From contig CABUBS010000005.1 of NCBI GenBank assembly GCA_902489855.1, forward strand, positions 1 to 25,685: a DNA stretch of 25,685 bases, given 5' to 3'. The notes under the pieces are model-generated. The model searched no databases and had not been told where the DNA came from. It was given only the letters and a program-made list of their open reading frames with translations. Numbering within the stretch: the first letter of the stretch is position 1; every line of letters begins with the position of its first letter. This DNA is from an uncultured Collinsella sp. Lineage in GTDB: Bacteria > Actinomycetota > Coriobacteriia > Coriobacteriales > Coriobacteriaceae. Position numbers and translations under genes: made by a program. Below, one piece after another: positions 1 to 8,105 of this stretch.

Positions 1-1
1 A

Positions 2-697
2 TCGGGACCTTGGTCCGTTGATCCTTTGATCCAGTCCCTGAAGGGCAAGCTCGTCGTGAGCGTTCAGGCGTATATGGGCGAGCCGCTTCGTACGCCCGAG
101 ACCATGGCTCAAATGTCTCGTGCTTGCGAGCTCGGCGGCGCCGCCGCCATTCGCTGCCAGGGCCTTGCCGACATTGCCGCCATTAAGGGTCGCTGTGAGG
201 TCCCCGTTATCGGCCTGTGGAAGGATGGGCACGAGGGCGTTTACATCACGCCGACGCTGCGTCACGCTCGCGCCTGCGTTGCTGCCGGTGCCGATATCGT
301 GGCGATCGACGCCACCGATCGTCCGCGCCCCGATGGCAAGACGGTCGAGGATACTTTCCGCCCGCTGCACGAGGAGGGTGTGCTCCTGATGGCGGATTGT
401 GCCACCATCGAGGATATTCGTCGTGCTGTTGACATGGGCTTCGACCTGGTGTCCACCACGCTGTCTCATGGTGTTGCCGCTATCGATTGCACCATGGCCG
501 ACGGTCCCGATCTGCCGCTCCTGCGCCAGGCGACTGAGGAATTCCCCGGCCTTCCTATCATTTGCGAGGGTCGCGTGCATACGCCCGAGGAGGCTCGCGC
601 CGCGATCGATGCTGGCGCCTGGGCCGTTGTCGTCGGCACCGCCATCACGCACCCCACGAGTATTACGAGTTGGTTCAAGGCTGCACTTGAGGCGTAA
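2..697 (+). CDS. nanE: N-acetylmannosamine-6-phosphate 2-epimerase NanE, 5' end possibly cut by the window
   Basis: Converts ManNAc-6-phosphate to GlcNAc-6-phosphate in cytosolic sialic acid/amino-sugar catabolism. It is a TIM-barrel protein of the NanE family. The signatures are an N-terminal LVVSVQ strand, IAIDATDRPRP in the middle, a STTLSHG segment and a C-terminal CEGR...GAWAVVVGTAIT phosphate-binding end. The only in-window start candidate is TTG at position 26, which gives 223 residues, close to the usual 220-230. It has no convincing ribosome binding site, and the frame stays open to base 2, so the true start may lie upstream of the window. The following gene, rapZ, is unrelated in function; a hairpin with a T-rich tail (749-785) separates them. 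Family assignment is secure; the start is not. Confidence 0.88.
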   Translation, partial: SGPWSVDPLIQSLKGKLVVSVQAYMGEPLRTPETMAQMSRACELGGAAAIRCQGLADIAAIKGRCEVPVIGLWKDGHEGVYITPTLRHARACVAAGADIVAIDATDRPRPDGKTVEDTFRPLHEEGVLLMADCATIEDIRRAVDMGFDLVSTTLSHGVAAIDCTMADGPDLPLLRQATEEFPGLPIICEGRVHTPEEARAAIDAGAWAVVVGTAITHPTSITSWFKAALEA

Positions 698-724
698 GAC
701 AGGCCTCGTATCCGCTCGGGGCGG

Positions 725-730
725 TATACT
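725..730 (+). promoter_or_regulatory. candidate -10 box (TATACT) for the rapZ-whiA transcript
   Basis: GGTATACT lies 27 bases after the nanE stop. No good -35 box stands 16-18 bases upstream, so this is a weak, extended -10-like call. If it is used, the transcript would start near 737 and meet the hairpin at 749-785 before reaching the rapZ ribosome binding site. Confidence 0.3.
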
Positions 731-748
731 CAATATAGGCAATTGACC

Positions 749-785
749 GCGCGGGATCCGGGTTGCTGGGTCCCGCGCTTGTTTT
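749..785 (+). terminator. intrinsic terminator or attenuator between nanE and rapZ
   Basis: An 11-base-pair G+C-rich stem (749-759 with 768-778, one G-U pair) and an 8-base loop are followed by TTGTTTT. It ends just before the rapZ ribosome binding site GGGAGG at 787-792. It may terminate nanE, or act as an attenuator for rapZ if the TATACT box at 725 is a promoter. Confidence 0.6.
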
Positions 786-798
786 CGGGAGGCAGCAC

Positions 799-1719
799 AT
801 GCAAAAGGGAGATGCCATGGATGCGGCGGAGCGCTCGGAGCGCATCCCCGATATCGTCATCATCACCGGAATGTCCGGATCGGGCCGCACACAGGCTATG
901 CACGTGTTCGAGGACATGGGCTATTTTTGCATCGATAACCTGCCTCCGCGTCTCATCGCCCAGCTTGCCGAGCTCGTCGGCATCAATACGGGCGTGGGCA
1001 GGCATCTCGCCGTCACCTGTGACCTGCGCAGCCAGGGCTTGTTCGATGAGCTGCTCGATGCCGTTGCCGCACTCGAGGAGCGCGAGATGAGCTGTGACAT
1101 CGTGTTTCTCGAGGCCTCTGACGAGGTGCTGATCCGTCGTTATAGCGAAAACCGCCGCCGCCATCCCATTGCCAAGCCGGGGGAGACTACGGCCGATGCG
1201 ATTCAGCGCGAGCGCCTGCAGCTGCAGGGTGTGCGCGACCGAGCCGATATGATCATCGACACGAGCCGCCTGCGTACCTCTGCCCTGCGCAACAAATTGC
1301 GCATGGCGTTCTCCGAGTTGTCCGACCAGCAGCTCATGGACGTCCACGTGTTCTCGTTTGGCTTTAAGCACGGCATGCCCGTCGAAGCGGACATTATGAT
1401 CGACGTCCGCTTCCTGCCTAATCCGTTCTACGATCCCGAGATGCGCACGATGACCGGTCTCGATAAAAAGGTCTCCGATTTTGTTCTGGACCATCCCAAG
1501 ACGCAGGAGTTTTGGAAGGCTTGGACACAGCTGCTCGATACGGTGATGCCTGGCTATATCGCGGAGGGTAAGCCGCAGCTTTCTATCGCCATCGGCTGCA
1601 CGGGCGGCCAGCACCGCAGCGTTGCCATTGCCGAGGCCACGGCCCGTTACCTGGAAGGCGCTCAGTATCATGTGAGCATCTCCCACCGCGACCTGTCGCG
1701 CGCCAACACGAAGGCATAG
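799..1719 (+). CDS. rapZ: RapZ/YvcJ-family P-loop nucleotide-binding protein
   Basis: Cytosolic P-loop protein. In E. coli, RapZ is the RNase adaptor controlling GlmS through GlmZ; in Gram-positives the YvcJ homologue binds nucleotides, and its role in this lineage is unknown. ATG at 799 was chosen for GGGAGG six bases upstream, giving 306 residues. ATG at 817, with its own AAGGGAG, is an alternative (300 residues). The Walker A loop is GMSGSGRT (residues 24-31), with Arg where most P-loops have Lys. It is followed by the RapZ signature GYFCIDNLPPRL and by the C-terminal domain motifs SFGFKHG, DVRFLPNPFY and CTGGQHRSVA. The frame ends 6 bases before whiA, so the two are surely co-transcribed. 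In many Gram-positives yvcK lies between them; it is absent here. Confidence 0.93.
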   Translation: MQKGDAMDAAERSERIPDIVIITGMSGSGRTQAMHVFEDMGYFCIDNLPPRLIAQLAELVGINTGVGRHLAVTCDLRSQGLFDELLDAVAALEEREMSCDIVFLEASDEVLIRRYSENRRRHPIAKPGETTADAIQRERLQLQGVRDRADMIIDTSRLRTSALRNKLRMAFSELSDQQLMDVHVFSFGFKHGMPVEADIMIDVRFLPNPFYDPEMRTMTGLDKKVSDFVLDHPKTQEFWKAWTQLLDTVMPGYIAEGKPQLSIAIGCTGGQHRSVAIAEATARYLEGAQYHVSISHRDLSRANTKA

Positions 1720-1725
1720 GCCTGC

Positions 1726-2655
1726 ATGTCGTTTACCGCTGAGGTGCGTGACGAGCTCGCGCGCTGCGAACCCGAATGTGAATACTGCGACTTGTCGACG
1801 CTTGCCGCCCTCACGCGCGTGAGCGGTACGCTCTCGCTTACCGGCTCTGGGCGGTATCGTTTGACGGTTGCGACTGAGACGGGAGCCGTCGCGCGCACGA
1901 TGATCACGCTGACGCATCGTATCCTTAAGCTCAAAACGGAGTTCACCGTCCGTAAATCTGTCTTGCATAAGGTTCGAAACTACCTCATCACCTTGCCTGA
2001 TCAGCCAGACCTGGATAAGGCCTTGGTTCTGCTGGGTATCCTCGACCGTAGGGGAGGACTTGTCGCCGGCGTACCCCGACATATCGTTGCCCGTCCTTGC
2101 TGTAGACTTGCCTATATCCGCGGCGCGCTCATCGCGGGCGGCTTCGTGGCCGATCCACGCGGCGATTTTCATTTGGAGATCGCTGTGCAGGGCGAGCAAT
2201 ATGCCAAGGGGCTTTGCGATCTGTTGGAGCAGATTGGGGCCCATGCTCGTGTTAATGCACGGCGGGGGTCATATGCCGTGTACATTAAGAGCGCCGAGGA
2301 AATCGAGCATCTATTAAAGCTGATTGGCGCCAAGCGCAGCGTTGCCGAGATTGAGGAGGCGCGCGCGGTCAAGTTGGTTAAGAACGATGTGAACCGTCGC
2401 GTGAACGCCGAGCTCGCCAACCAGACCAGAAGTGCGGGTGCCGCCCAGCATCAGCTTGCGCTTATCGATGAGCTCGAGCAGCGAGGCCTTCGCGATGCGC
2501 TTCCGGATGCCTTGGCGGTCTTTTGCGACCTGCGCGAGCGCTATCCCGATCTTTCGCTGCGTGATTTAGGGGAGATGGCTGACCCTCCCTTGTCGAAGTC
2601 GGCCCTCTACCATCGTGTTTTACGGCTTGAAAAGCTCATTGAAGCAAACAGGTAG
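1726..2655 (+). CDS. whiA: WhiA family DNA-binding regulator
   Basis: Transcription regulator with a LAGLIDADG-homing-endonuclease-like fold that lacks nuclease function. In Streptomyces WhiA controls sporulation septation; in Bacillus it affects division and chromosome segregation. The 309 residues match the family length. The N-terminal two thirds carry the duplicated alpha/beta fold, including the segment KSVLHKVRNY and the CCRLAYIRGALIAGGFVADP region. The C-terminal third is the helix-turn-helix with LSLRDLGEMADPPLSKSALYHRVLRLEKL, where PPLSKS is diagnostic. ATG at 1726 lies 6 bases after the rapZ stop. The gene is followed by a 193-base A/T-rich gap before gap. A target in this non-sporulating lineage cannot be deduced from the window. 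Confidence 0.93.
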   Translation: MSFTAEVRDELARCEPECEYCDLSTLAALTRVSGTLSLTGSGRYRLTVATETGAVARTMITLTHRILKLKTEFTVRKSVLHKVRNYLITLPDQPDLDKALVLLGILDRRGGLVAGVPRHIVARPCCRLAYIRGALIAGGFVADPRGDFHLEIAVQGEQYAKGLCDLLEQIGAHARVNARRGSYAVYIKSAEEIEHLLKLIGAKRSVAEIEEARAVKLVKNDVNRRVNAELANQTRSAGAAQHQLALIDELEQRGLRDALPDALAVFCDLRERYPDLSLRDLGEMADPPLSKSALYHRVLRLEKLIEANR

Positions 2656-2705
2656 GTTAAAGTATCGACTTATATACGGATTTAGCTGCTATTTTATTCT
2701 TTAAA

Positions 2706-2717
2706 GCGTTTTAACGC
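2706..2717. promoter_or_regulatory. short palindrome upstream of gap
   Basis: GCGTT-TT-AACGC is a perfect 5-base inverted repeat with a two-base centre in the A/T-rich whiA-gap spacer. It lacks a downstream T-run, so it is a better candidate for an operator half-site pair than for a terminator. No regulator can be named. Confidence 0.25.
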
Positions 2718-2770
2718 AAATTTGATTTTCAATTTCGAGCATTCTCGTGAAATTCAAGTCAAAAAAAAGG

Positions 2771-2776
2771 TATATT
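2771..2776 (+). promoter_or_regulatory. candidate -10 box of gap
   Basis: TATATT follows an A-tract (eight A's at 2761-2768). No consensus -35 is visible 16-18 bases upstream. A transcript would have a leader of about 65 bases before the gap ribosome binding site. This is a tentative assignment. Confidence 0.35.
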
Positions 2777-2848
2777 AGGCGAGTGGTTAGTTTGTGGGCC
2801 TCAACGGCAGGCGCTGTAGCTTGCGGGGGCCTTACGAAAGGAGACACA

Positions 2849-3874
2849 ATGGCAGTAAAGGTTGCTATTAACGGCTTCGGTCGCATCGGTCGTCTGGCCT
2901 TCCGTCAGATGTTCGGTCATGAGGGCTCCGAGATCGTCGCTATCAACGACCTCACCTCTCCCGATATGCTCGCTTACCTGCTGAAGTACGACTCCACGCA
3001 GGGCAACTACGCTCGCGATCACGAGGTCGTTGCTGGCGAGGATTCCATCACCGTTGACGGCAAGGAGATCAAGATCTACAAGGAGGCCGACGCCAACAAC
3101 CTGCCTTGGGGCGACCTCGACGTCGACGTCGTTCTCGAGTGCACCGGCTTCTACACCAGCAAGGCTAAGGCTCAGGCCCACATCAACGCTGGCGCCAAGA
3201 AGGTCGTCATCTCCGCTCCGGCCGGCAGCGATCTGCCCACCATCGTGTACAACGTCAACCATGAGACGCTGACCGCTGAGGACAACATCATCTCCGCTGC
3301 TTCCTGCACCACCAACTGCCTCGCCCCGATGGCCAAGGGTCTGAACGACTTCGCTCCCATCGTGTCCGGCATCATGACCACCATTCACGCCTGGACTGGC
3401 GACCAGATGCCGCTCGACGGCCCGCAGCGCAAGGGCAACAAGCGTCGTAGCCGCGCCTGCGCCGTCAACATCGTCCCCAACACCACCGGTGCTGCCAAGG
3501 CTATCGGCCTGGTTCTCCCCGAGCTCAACGGTAAGCTCATCGGTGCCGCCCAGCGCGTCCCGACGCCGACCGGCTCCATCACCAACCTCTACGCTGTCGT
3601 TGACAAGAAGGTCACCGTCGACGAGGTCAACGCTGCTATGAAGGCCTACGCTGCCACCATCTCCGAGACCTTCGGTTACAACGAGGACGACATCGTCTCC
3701 ACCGACATCATCGGCGAGACCCACGGCTCCATCTTCGACGCCACTCAGACCATGTGCTCTGACCTCGGCAACGGCCAGACCCTCGTTCAGGTCACCTCTT
3801 GGTACGACAACGAGAACTCCTACACCTCTCAGATGGTCCGCACCATCAAGTACTTCGAGAAGTTCGTTGCTTAA
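2849..3874 (+). CDS. gap: glyceraldehyde-3-phosphate dehydrogenase, type I
   Basis: NAD-linked oxidation and phosphorylation of glyceraldehyde-3-phosphate in glycolysis; a cytosolic tetramer. The frame opens further upstream, but ATG at 2849 is preceded by GAAAGGAG at the right distance and begins directly with the Rossmann motif AVKVAINGFGRIGR. The protein has 341 residues. The catalytic cysteine is C153 in SAASCTTNC. Further signatures are NIVPNTTGAAKAIG, RVPTPTGS and WYDNENSY near the C terminus. Asp after the second beta strand (INDL) fits NAD preference. Codon choice is extremely biased (GTC, AAG, GAG, ATC), as expected for a very highly expressed gene. A strong terminator follows, so gap can be made as a single-gene transcript. 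Confidence 0.97.
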   Translation: MAVKVAINGFGRIGRLAFRQMFGHEGSEIVAINDLTSPDMLAYLLKYDSTQGNYARDHEVVAGEDSITVDGKEIKIYKEADANNLPWGDLDVDVVLECTGFYTSKAKAQAHINAGAKKVVISAPAGSDLPTIVYNVNHETLTAEDNIISAASCTTNCLAPMAKGLNDFAPIVSGIMTTIHAWTGDQMPLDGPQRKGNKRRSRACAVNIVPNTTGAAKAIGLVLPELNGKLIGAAQRVPTPTGSITNLYAVVDKKVTVDEVNAAMKAYAATISETFGYNEDDIVSTDIIGETHGSIFDATQTMCSDLGNGQTLVQVTSWYDNENSYTSQMVRTIKYFEKFVA

Positions 3875-3913
3875 TTTAGCTTTTAACGAATAGCTCGTTG
3901 AGCGTCTAAAGAA

Positions 3914-3958
3914 GGGCGCGGCCTTATAGGGCTTACACCCTAGGGTCGCGCCCTTTTT
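3914..3958 (+). terminator. strong intrinsic terminator after gap
   Basis: A 10-base-pair stem (3914-3923 with 3944-3953, including one G-U pair) encloses a second small hairpin (GGG/CCC flanked by A/T pairs) and is followed by TTTTT. It lies 40 bases past the gap stop and 57 bases before pgk. Confidence 0.85.
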
Positions 3959-3968
3959 ATAAGAAATC

Positions 3969-3991
3969 GTCTGCCGTAATGGGAGGCAGAC
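3969..3991 (+). other. hairpin in the pgk leader
   Basis: GTCTGCC (3969-3975) pairs with GGCAGAC (3985-3991) across a 9-base loop. It lies between the gap terminator and the pgk ribosome binding site (GAAAGG near 3998) and is not followed by a T-run, so it is not a terminator. It may stabilise the 5' end of a processed or newly started pgk message. Confidence 0.4.
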
Positions 3992-4014
3992 ACGTACGAA
4001 AGGTAGAAGCAAAC

Positions 4015-5205
4015 ATGGCCTTTACCAAGAAGACCGTCCGCGACATCGATGTCGACGGCAAGCGCGTTCTCGTCCGCGTTGACTTTAACGTGCCTATCAA
4101 GGATGGCGTCGTTGGCGACACCACCCGTATCAAGGCTGCCCTGCCCACCATCAACTATCTCGTTGAGCACAACGCTCGCGTCATCCTCATGAGCCACCTC
4201 GGCCGTCCCGAGGGCACCGGCTTCCAGCCCGAGCTGTCTCTCGAGCCCGTCGCCAAGAAGCTCGCTGAGCTCTCTGGTCTCGACGTTGCCTTTGTCGCCG
4301 ACACCTACGGCGAGAAGGCTGCTGAGGCTGTCGCTGCCGTCGAGCCGGGCAAGGTCCTCGTTCTCGAGAACGTCCGTTTTGACAAGCGTGAGAAGAAGAA
4401 CGATCCCGAGATCGCCAAGAAGCTCGCTTCCTATGGTGACGTCTTCGTTCTCGATGCCTTCGGTACCGCTCATCGCGCCCAGGGTTCCGTCGTGGGCCCC
4501 GCCGCTTACCTGCCCGCAGTCGCTGGCTTCCTGCTCGAGAAGGAGGTCGACACGCTGACCGGCATCTTCGCCGAGCCCGAGCGTCCCTTCGTCGCTATCG
4601 TCGGCGGTTCCAAGGTTTCCTCCAAGATCGGTGTTCTCGATCACCTCATCGACTCTGCTGATACCCTGATCATCGGTGGCGGCATGGCCTACACCTTCTT
4701 CCTGGCTCAGGGCCTGTCCGTTGGTCAGTCCCTCAAGGAAGAGGACTGGGTCGAGCGCGCTGGCGAGATGCTCAAGAAGGCCGAGGAGAAGGGCGTCAAG
4801 ATCCTGCTCCCCATCGACAACCGTGTTGCCGATCACTTTGGCGAGGACGCTGTCCCCGAGGTTGTCGCTTCCGACGCTATCCCCGACGATCGTGAGGGTA
4901 TGGACATCGGCCCCAAGACCGAGGAACTCTACGCCGAGGCCGTCAAGGGCGCCAAGACCGTGTTCTGGAATGGCCCCATGGGCGTCTTCGAGTTCGATAA
5001 CTTCGCTCACGGCACCCAGGCTATCGCCGAGGCTGTCGCCGAGGCCGACTGCACCTCGATCATCGGTGGTGGCGATTCCGTCGCGGCCGTCAACAAGTTT
5101 AACCTGGCCGACAAGATGAGCTGGATTTCCACCGGCGGTGGCGCTTCCATGGAGCTCGTCGAGGGTAAGGCCCTGCCCGGAGTGGAGGCGCTTCTCGATG
5201 CCTAA
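4015..5205 (+). CDS. pgk: phosphoglycerate kinase
   Basis: Transfers the acyl phosphate of 1,3-bisphosphoglycerate to ADP in glycolysis; a cytosolic monomer. ATG at 4015 gives 396 residues, the usual length, and starts just ahead of the conserved VRVDFNVP motif. In order one sees SHLGRPEG (substrate site), ENVRFDKREKKNDPE, FGTAHRAQGS, the GGSKVSSKIGVL hinge motif, FWNGPMGVFE (nucleotide site) and GGGDSVAAV with STGGGASMELVEGK. The upstream in-frame ATG at 3979 would translate the leader hairpin and is less likely. The stop overlaps the start of tpiA by 8 bases, so translation of the two is coupled. Confidence 0.97.
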   Translation: MAFTKKTVRDIDVDGKRVLVRVDFNVPIKDGVVGDTTRIKAALPTINYLVEHNARVILMSHLGRPEGTGFQPELSLEPVAKKLAELSGLDVAFVADTYGEKAAEAVAAVEPGKVLVLENVRFDKREKKNDPEIAKKLASYGDVFVLDAFGTAHRAQGSVVGPAAYLPAVAGFLLEKEVDTLTGIFAEPERPFVAIVGGSKVSSKIGVLDHLIDSADTLIIGGGMAYTFFLAQGLSVGQSLKEEDWVERAGEMLKKAEEKGVKILLPIDNRVADHFGEDAVPEVVASDAIPDDREGMDIGPKTEELYAEAVKGAKTVFWNGPMGVFEFDNFAHGTQAIAEAVAEADCTSIIGGGDSVAAVNKFNLADKMSWISTGGGASMELVEGKALPGVEALLDA

Positions 5206-5965
5206 ACGCACCCTTCTTATCGCTGGTAACTGGAAGATGAACAACGACGTCGCCGAGGCTGCCAAGCTCGCCGACGAGCTGGCTCAGGCTCTGCCCGAGG
5301 TTCCGGCTGGCGTCGAGGTACTCGTCTGCCCTCCGACCATCGACATCACCACGGTTCATGACCGCATTCAGGCTGCCCCCATCGCCCTCGGTGCACAGAA
5401 CGTGTACTGGGAGGCCAAGGGTGCCTTCACCGGTGAGTCCTCTTGCGACATGCTCAAGTCCGCTGGCTGCACCTACTGCATCATCGGTCACTCCGAGCGT
5501 CGCGACTACTTCCACGAGACCGACGAGGACCAGAACAAGAAGGCCAAGGCTCTCGTTGCCGCCGGCCTTGTTCCCGTCTTCTGCTGCGGCGAGTCCCTCG
5601 AGGTCCGCGAGGCCGGCACCTATGTCGAGCACGTCGTGAACCAGGTCAAGGCTGGCCTTGCTGGTCTTGAGATCACCTGCCCCAAGCAGGTCGTCGTCGC
5701 CTATGAGCCCATCTGGGCCATCGGCACCGGCAAGACCGCTACCGCCGAGGACGCTCAGGAGGTCTGCGGCGCTATCCGTGAGACCCTCAAGGAGATGTTC
5801 GGCGAGGAGCTCGCCAACGGCATCCGCGTTCTCTACGGTGGTTCCGCCAAGCCCGGTAACATCGCCGAGCTCGTCGCCAAGCCCGACGTTGACGGCGCCC
5901 TCGTGGGCGGCGCTTCGCTCAAGGCTGCCGACTTCGCCTCTATGGTCGTCAAGGCAGGCGAGTAG
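5198..5965 (+). CDS. tpiA: triosephosphate isomerase
   Basis: Interconverts dihydroxyacetone phosphate and glyceraldehyde-3-phosphate; a cytosolic dimeric TIM barrel. ATG at 5198 lies inside the end of pgk (8-base overlap) with GGAGTGGAGG upstream, and gives 255 residues. The catalytic lysine is in AGNWKMN, the histidine in IIGHSERRDYFHE, and the glutamate and flexible loop in AYEPIWAIGTGKTAT. The phosphate-binding end is LYGGSAKPGN and GALVGGASL. It is followed after 5 bases by gpmI, so pgk-tpiA-gpmI form one operon. Confidence 0.97.
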   Translation: MPKRTLLIAGNWKMNNDVAEAAKLADELAQALPEVPAGVEVLVCPPTIDITTVHDRIQAAPIALGAQNVYWEAKGAFTGESSCDMLKSAGCTYCIIGHSERRDYFHETDEDQNKKAKALVAAGLVPVFCCGESLEVREAGTYVEHVVNQVKAGLAGLEITCPKQVVVAYEPIWAIGTGKTATAEDAQEVCGAIRETLKEMFGEELANGIRVLYGGSAKPGNIAELVAKPDVDGALVGGASLKAADFASMVVKAGE

Positions 5966-5970
5966 GACAT

Positions 5971-7524
5971 ATGGCACAACGTCATCTTCCTGCGCTCCTG
6001 ATTATCATGGACGGCTGCGGCCTGGCTCCGGCTGATGGCGAGAACGCCGTCGCCGCTGCCAAGACGCCCTTCCTTGATGGCCTGTACGAGAAGTATCCTC
6101 ACACCACGCTCGGTGCTTCGGGCGAGGACGTGGGCCTTCCCGACGGCCAGATGGGCAACTCCGAGGTGGGTCACCTCAACATCGGTGCCGGTCGCATCGT
6201 GTTCCAGGAGCTTTCGCGCATCAACAATGCCATCAAGGACGGCTCCATCGCCAAGAACGAGGTTTTCGTCAAGGCCATGGACGATGTCAAGGCTGACGGC
6301 AAGACTCTCCACCTCATGGGCCTTATGAGCCCTGGCGGCGTTCACTCCCACATGAACCACGTCGAGGCTCTGGTCAAGATGGCTGCCGAGCATGGTGTCA
6401 AGACCGTTCGCGTCCACGCCTTCATGGATGGCCGCGACGTCGACCCGCAGTCCGGTGCCGGTTACATGAGTGAGTTCTGCGCCTTCCTGGCCAAGATTTC
6501 CGAGGAGACCGGTTGCGACGCTCGCGTTGCCACCGTCTCGGGCCGTTATTGGGCGATGGACCGCGACAACCGTTGGGAGCGCATCCAGCGCGCCTACGAC
6601 GTCATGGTCAACGCGTCCGATGCTGATACCGACCCCGTTGCCGGTATCAAGGCCTACTACGAGAAGGACCCGCGCGGCGACGAGTTCGTCGAGCCCTTCG
6701 CTGCCCACAACGAGGGCATCCACGAGGGCGACGCGGCTATTTTCTTCAACTTCCGTCCCGACCGCGCACGTCAGATGACCCGCGTGTTCACGGACAAGGA
6801 GTTCGACGGCTTTGAGCGCGAGCAGATCAAGCTCTCGCACTTTGTGACGATGACCGAGTACGATCCGACGTTTGACGTCGAGGTCGCCTTCCCCAAGACG
6901 TTCCCCGAGAACGTCCTGGCCGACGTTATCGCCGCCAATGGCCTGAAGCAGCTGCACACCGCCGAGACCGAGAAGTACGCCCACGTGACGTTCTTCCTCA
7001 ACGGTGGCATCGAGGAGCCCAAGGAGGGCGAGGAGCGTGTGCTCGTCGCTTCCCCCAAGGTCGCTACCTACGATTTGCAGCCCGAGATGAGCGCTCCCGA
7101 GGTTACCGAGAAGCTCGTCGCCGCCATCAACGAGGATCGCGCTGATTTCTACATCGTGAACTTCGCGAACTGCGACATGGTTGGTCACACCGGTGTCTTC
7201 GACGCTGCCGTTAAGGCCGTTGAGGCTGTTGACGATGCCCTGTCCAAGGTTGTCCCGGCGATTCTCGCCAAGGGCGGCTTTGCACTGATTACCGCCGATC
7301 ACGGCAACGCCGATCACATGTTTGACGTTGCTTCCGACGGTTCCAAGCATCCGTTTACGGCGCACACCACCAACCGCGTGCCGTTCATCATCGTTGATGA
7401 GAAGGCACAGCTCACCGGTATCGAGGACGGTCGTCTTTCCGATATCGCCCCGACTATGCTCACCATGGCTGGTCTGGAGCCTTCCGCCGAGATGACGGGC
7501 CGCGTGCTCGCCACCGAGGCCTAA
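5971..7524 (+). CDS. gpmI: 2,3-bisphosphoglycerate-independent phosphoglycerate mutase
   Basis: Interconverts 3- and 2-phosphoglycerate without 2,3-bisphosphoglycerate. It is a two-metal (usually manganese) enzyme of the alkaline phosphatase superfamily. The 517 residues match the family. LIIMDGCGLAP carries the first metal-binding aspartate. The phosphoserine nucleophile is about S64 in GQMGNSEVGHLNIGAGR. GRDVDPQSG, the RPDRARQM arginines, and NCDMVGHTG and ITADHGNADHM provide substrate and metal ligands. The gene sits 5 bases behind tpiA and ends the glycolytic operon before a strong terminator. In the classical actinobacterial cluster secG follows tpiA directly, so gpmI is an addition here. 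Confidence 0.97.
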   Translation: MAQRHLPALLIIMDGCGLAPADGENAVAAAKTPFLDGLYEKYPHTTLGASGEDVGLPDGQMGNSEVGHLNIGAGRIVFQELSRINNAIKDGSIAKNEVFVKAMDDVKADGKTLHLMGLMSPGGVHSHMNHVEALVKMAAEHGVKTVRVHAFMDGRDVDPQSGAGYMSEFCAFLAKISEETGCDARVATVSGRYWAMDRDNRWERIQRAYDVMVNASDADTDPVAGIKAYYEKDPRGDEFVEPFAAHNEGIHEGDAAIFFNFRPDRARQMTRVFTDKEFDGFEREQIKLSHFVTMTEYDPTFDVEVAFPKTFPENVLADVIAANGLKQLHTAETEKYAHVTFFLNGGIEEPKEGEERVLVASPKVATYDLQPEMSAPEVTEKLVAAINEDRADFYIVNFANCDMVGHTGVFDAAVKAVEAVDDALSKVVPAILAKGGFALITADHGNADHMFDVASDGSKHPFTAHTTNRVPFIIVDEKAQLTGIEDGRLSDIAPTMLTMAGLEPSAEMTGRVLATEA

Positions 7525-7550
7525 GAGAAAACAAATACCGTTTTCTAGCA

Positions 7551-7584
7551 AGGGGGTTGTCCACAATCGGACAATCCCCTTTTT
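7551..7584 (+). terminator. intrinsic terminator after gpmI
   Basis: A stem of 11-12 base pairs (7551-7562 with 7569-7580, one G-U pair) with a 6-base loop is followed by TTTTT. It ends the pgk-tpiA-gpmI operon. Confidence 0.88.
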
Positions 7585-7646
7585 GGTATTTCTGCCATTT
7601 CCGCCCCGTCCCCGAGTGGCAGGTAGGGGAGAACGGGGGATTGTGG

Positions 7647-7658
7647 TACAGTACTGTA
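7647..7658 (+). promoter_or_regulatory. palindromic -10 region of secG
   Basis: TACAGTACTGTA is a perfect 12-base palindrome 30 bases before the secG start. TGGTACAGT looks like an extended -10 box, so the palindrome may be the promoter core, an operator, or both. There is no clear -35 box. Confidence 0.4.
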
Positions 7659-7688
7659 GTTTGAATTGTTCTATTAAGGAGCTTATCT

Positions 7689-7943
7689 ATGGGTCCGTTC
7701 CAGATTCTTCTGTTTGTCGTTTGGGCTGTTTCTGCCGTGGCGCTGACGATTCTCGTCCTGATGCATTCCGGTAAGGGTACCGGCGTTTCGGATATGATTG
7801 CCAGCTCGCTGTATAACTCCAGCTCAGCCACAGGCGTTATGGAGCAGAACCTTGACCGCCTGACCGTCATCATGGCTGTCGTGTTTGCTGCGTGCGTCGT
7901 GCTGTGCATGTTCTTCTTCCCGCAGGGCATCGTGGGCTACTAA
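7689..7943 (+). CDS. secG: SecG subunit of the Sec protein-export channel
   Basis: Small membrane protein of the SecYEG translocon. It has 84 residues, with ATG at 7689 preceded by AAGGAG. There are two predicted membrane helices (about residues 4-25 and 58-78) joined by a polar loop with the family motif LMHSGKGTGVSDMI and a Ser/Gly-rich stretch. The place after the glycolytic genes is the usual actinobacterial one. It has its own promoter region and its own terminator. Confidence 0.93.
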   Translation: MGPFQILLFVVWAVSAVALTILVLMHSGKGTGVSDMIASSLYNSSSATGVMEQNLDRLTVIMAVVFAACVVLCMFFFPQGIVGY

Positions 7944-7968
7944 GCATCGGCGTATATACGTTTGCAAT

Positions 7969-7995
7969 GGGTCTCGCATGTGCGGGACCCTTTTT
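7969..7995 (+). terminator. intrinsic terminator after secG
   Basis: GGGTC.CGCA pairs with TGCG.GACCC (7969-7978 with 7981-7990, one mismatch) across a two-base loop, followed by TTTTT. Confidence 0.82.
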
Positions 7996-8105
7996 GTTTA
8001 CATATTTGTAACAGAGTCAAAATATCCCCACATACTTCGCCCAACTAAAGAAATTCTCGACCGTTAACCGGAATTAGCCCCAAATCGTGCATAAAATGCG
8101 CTACT

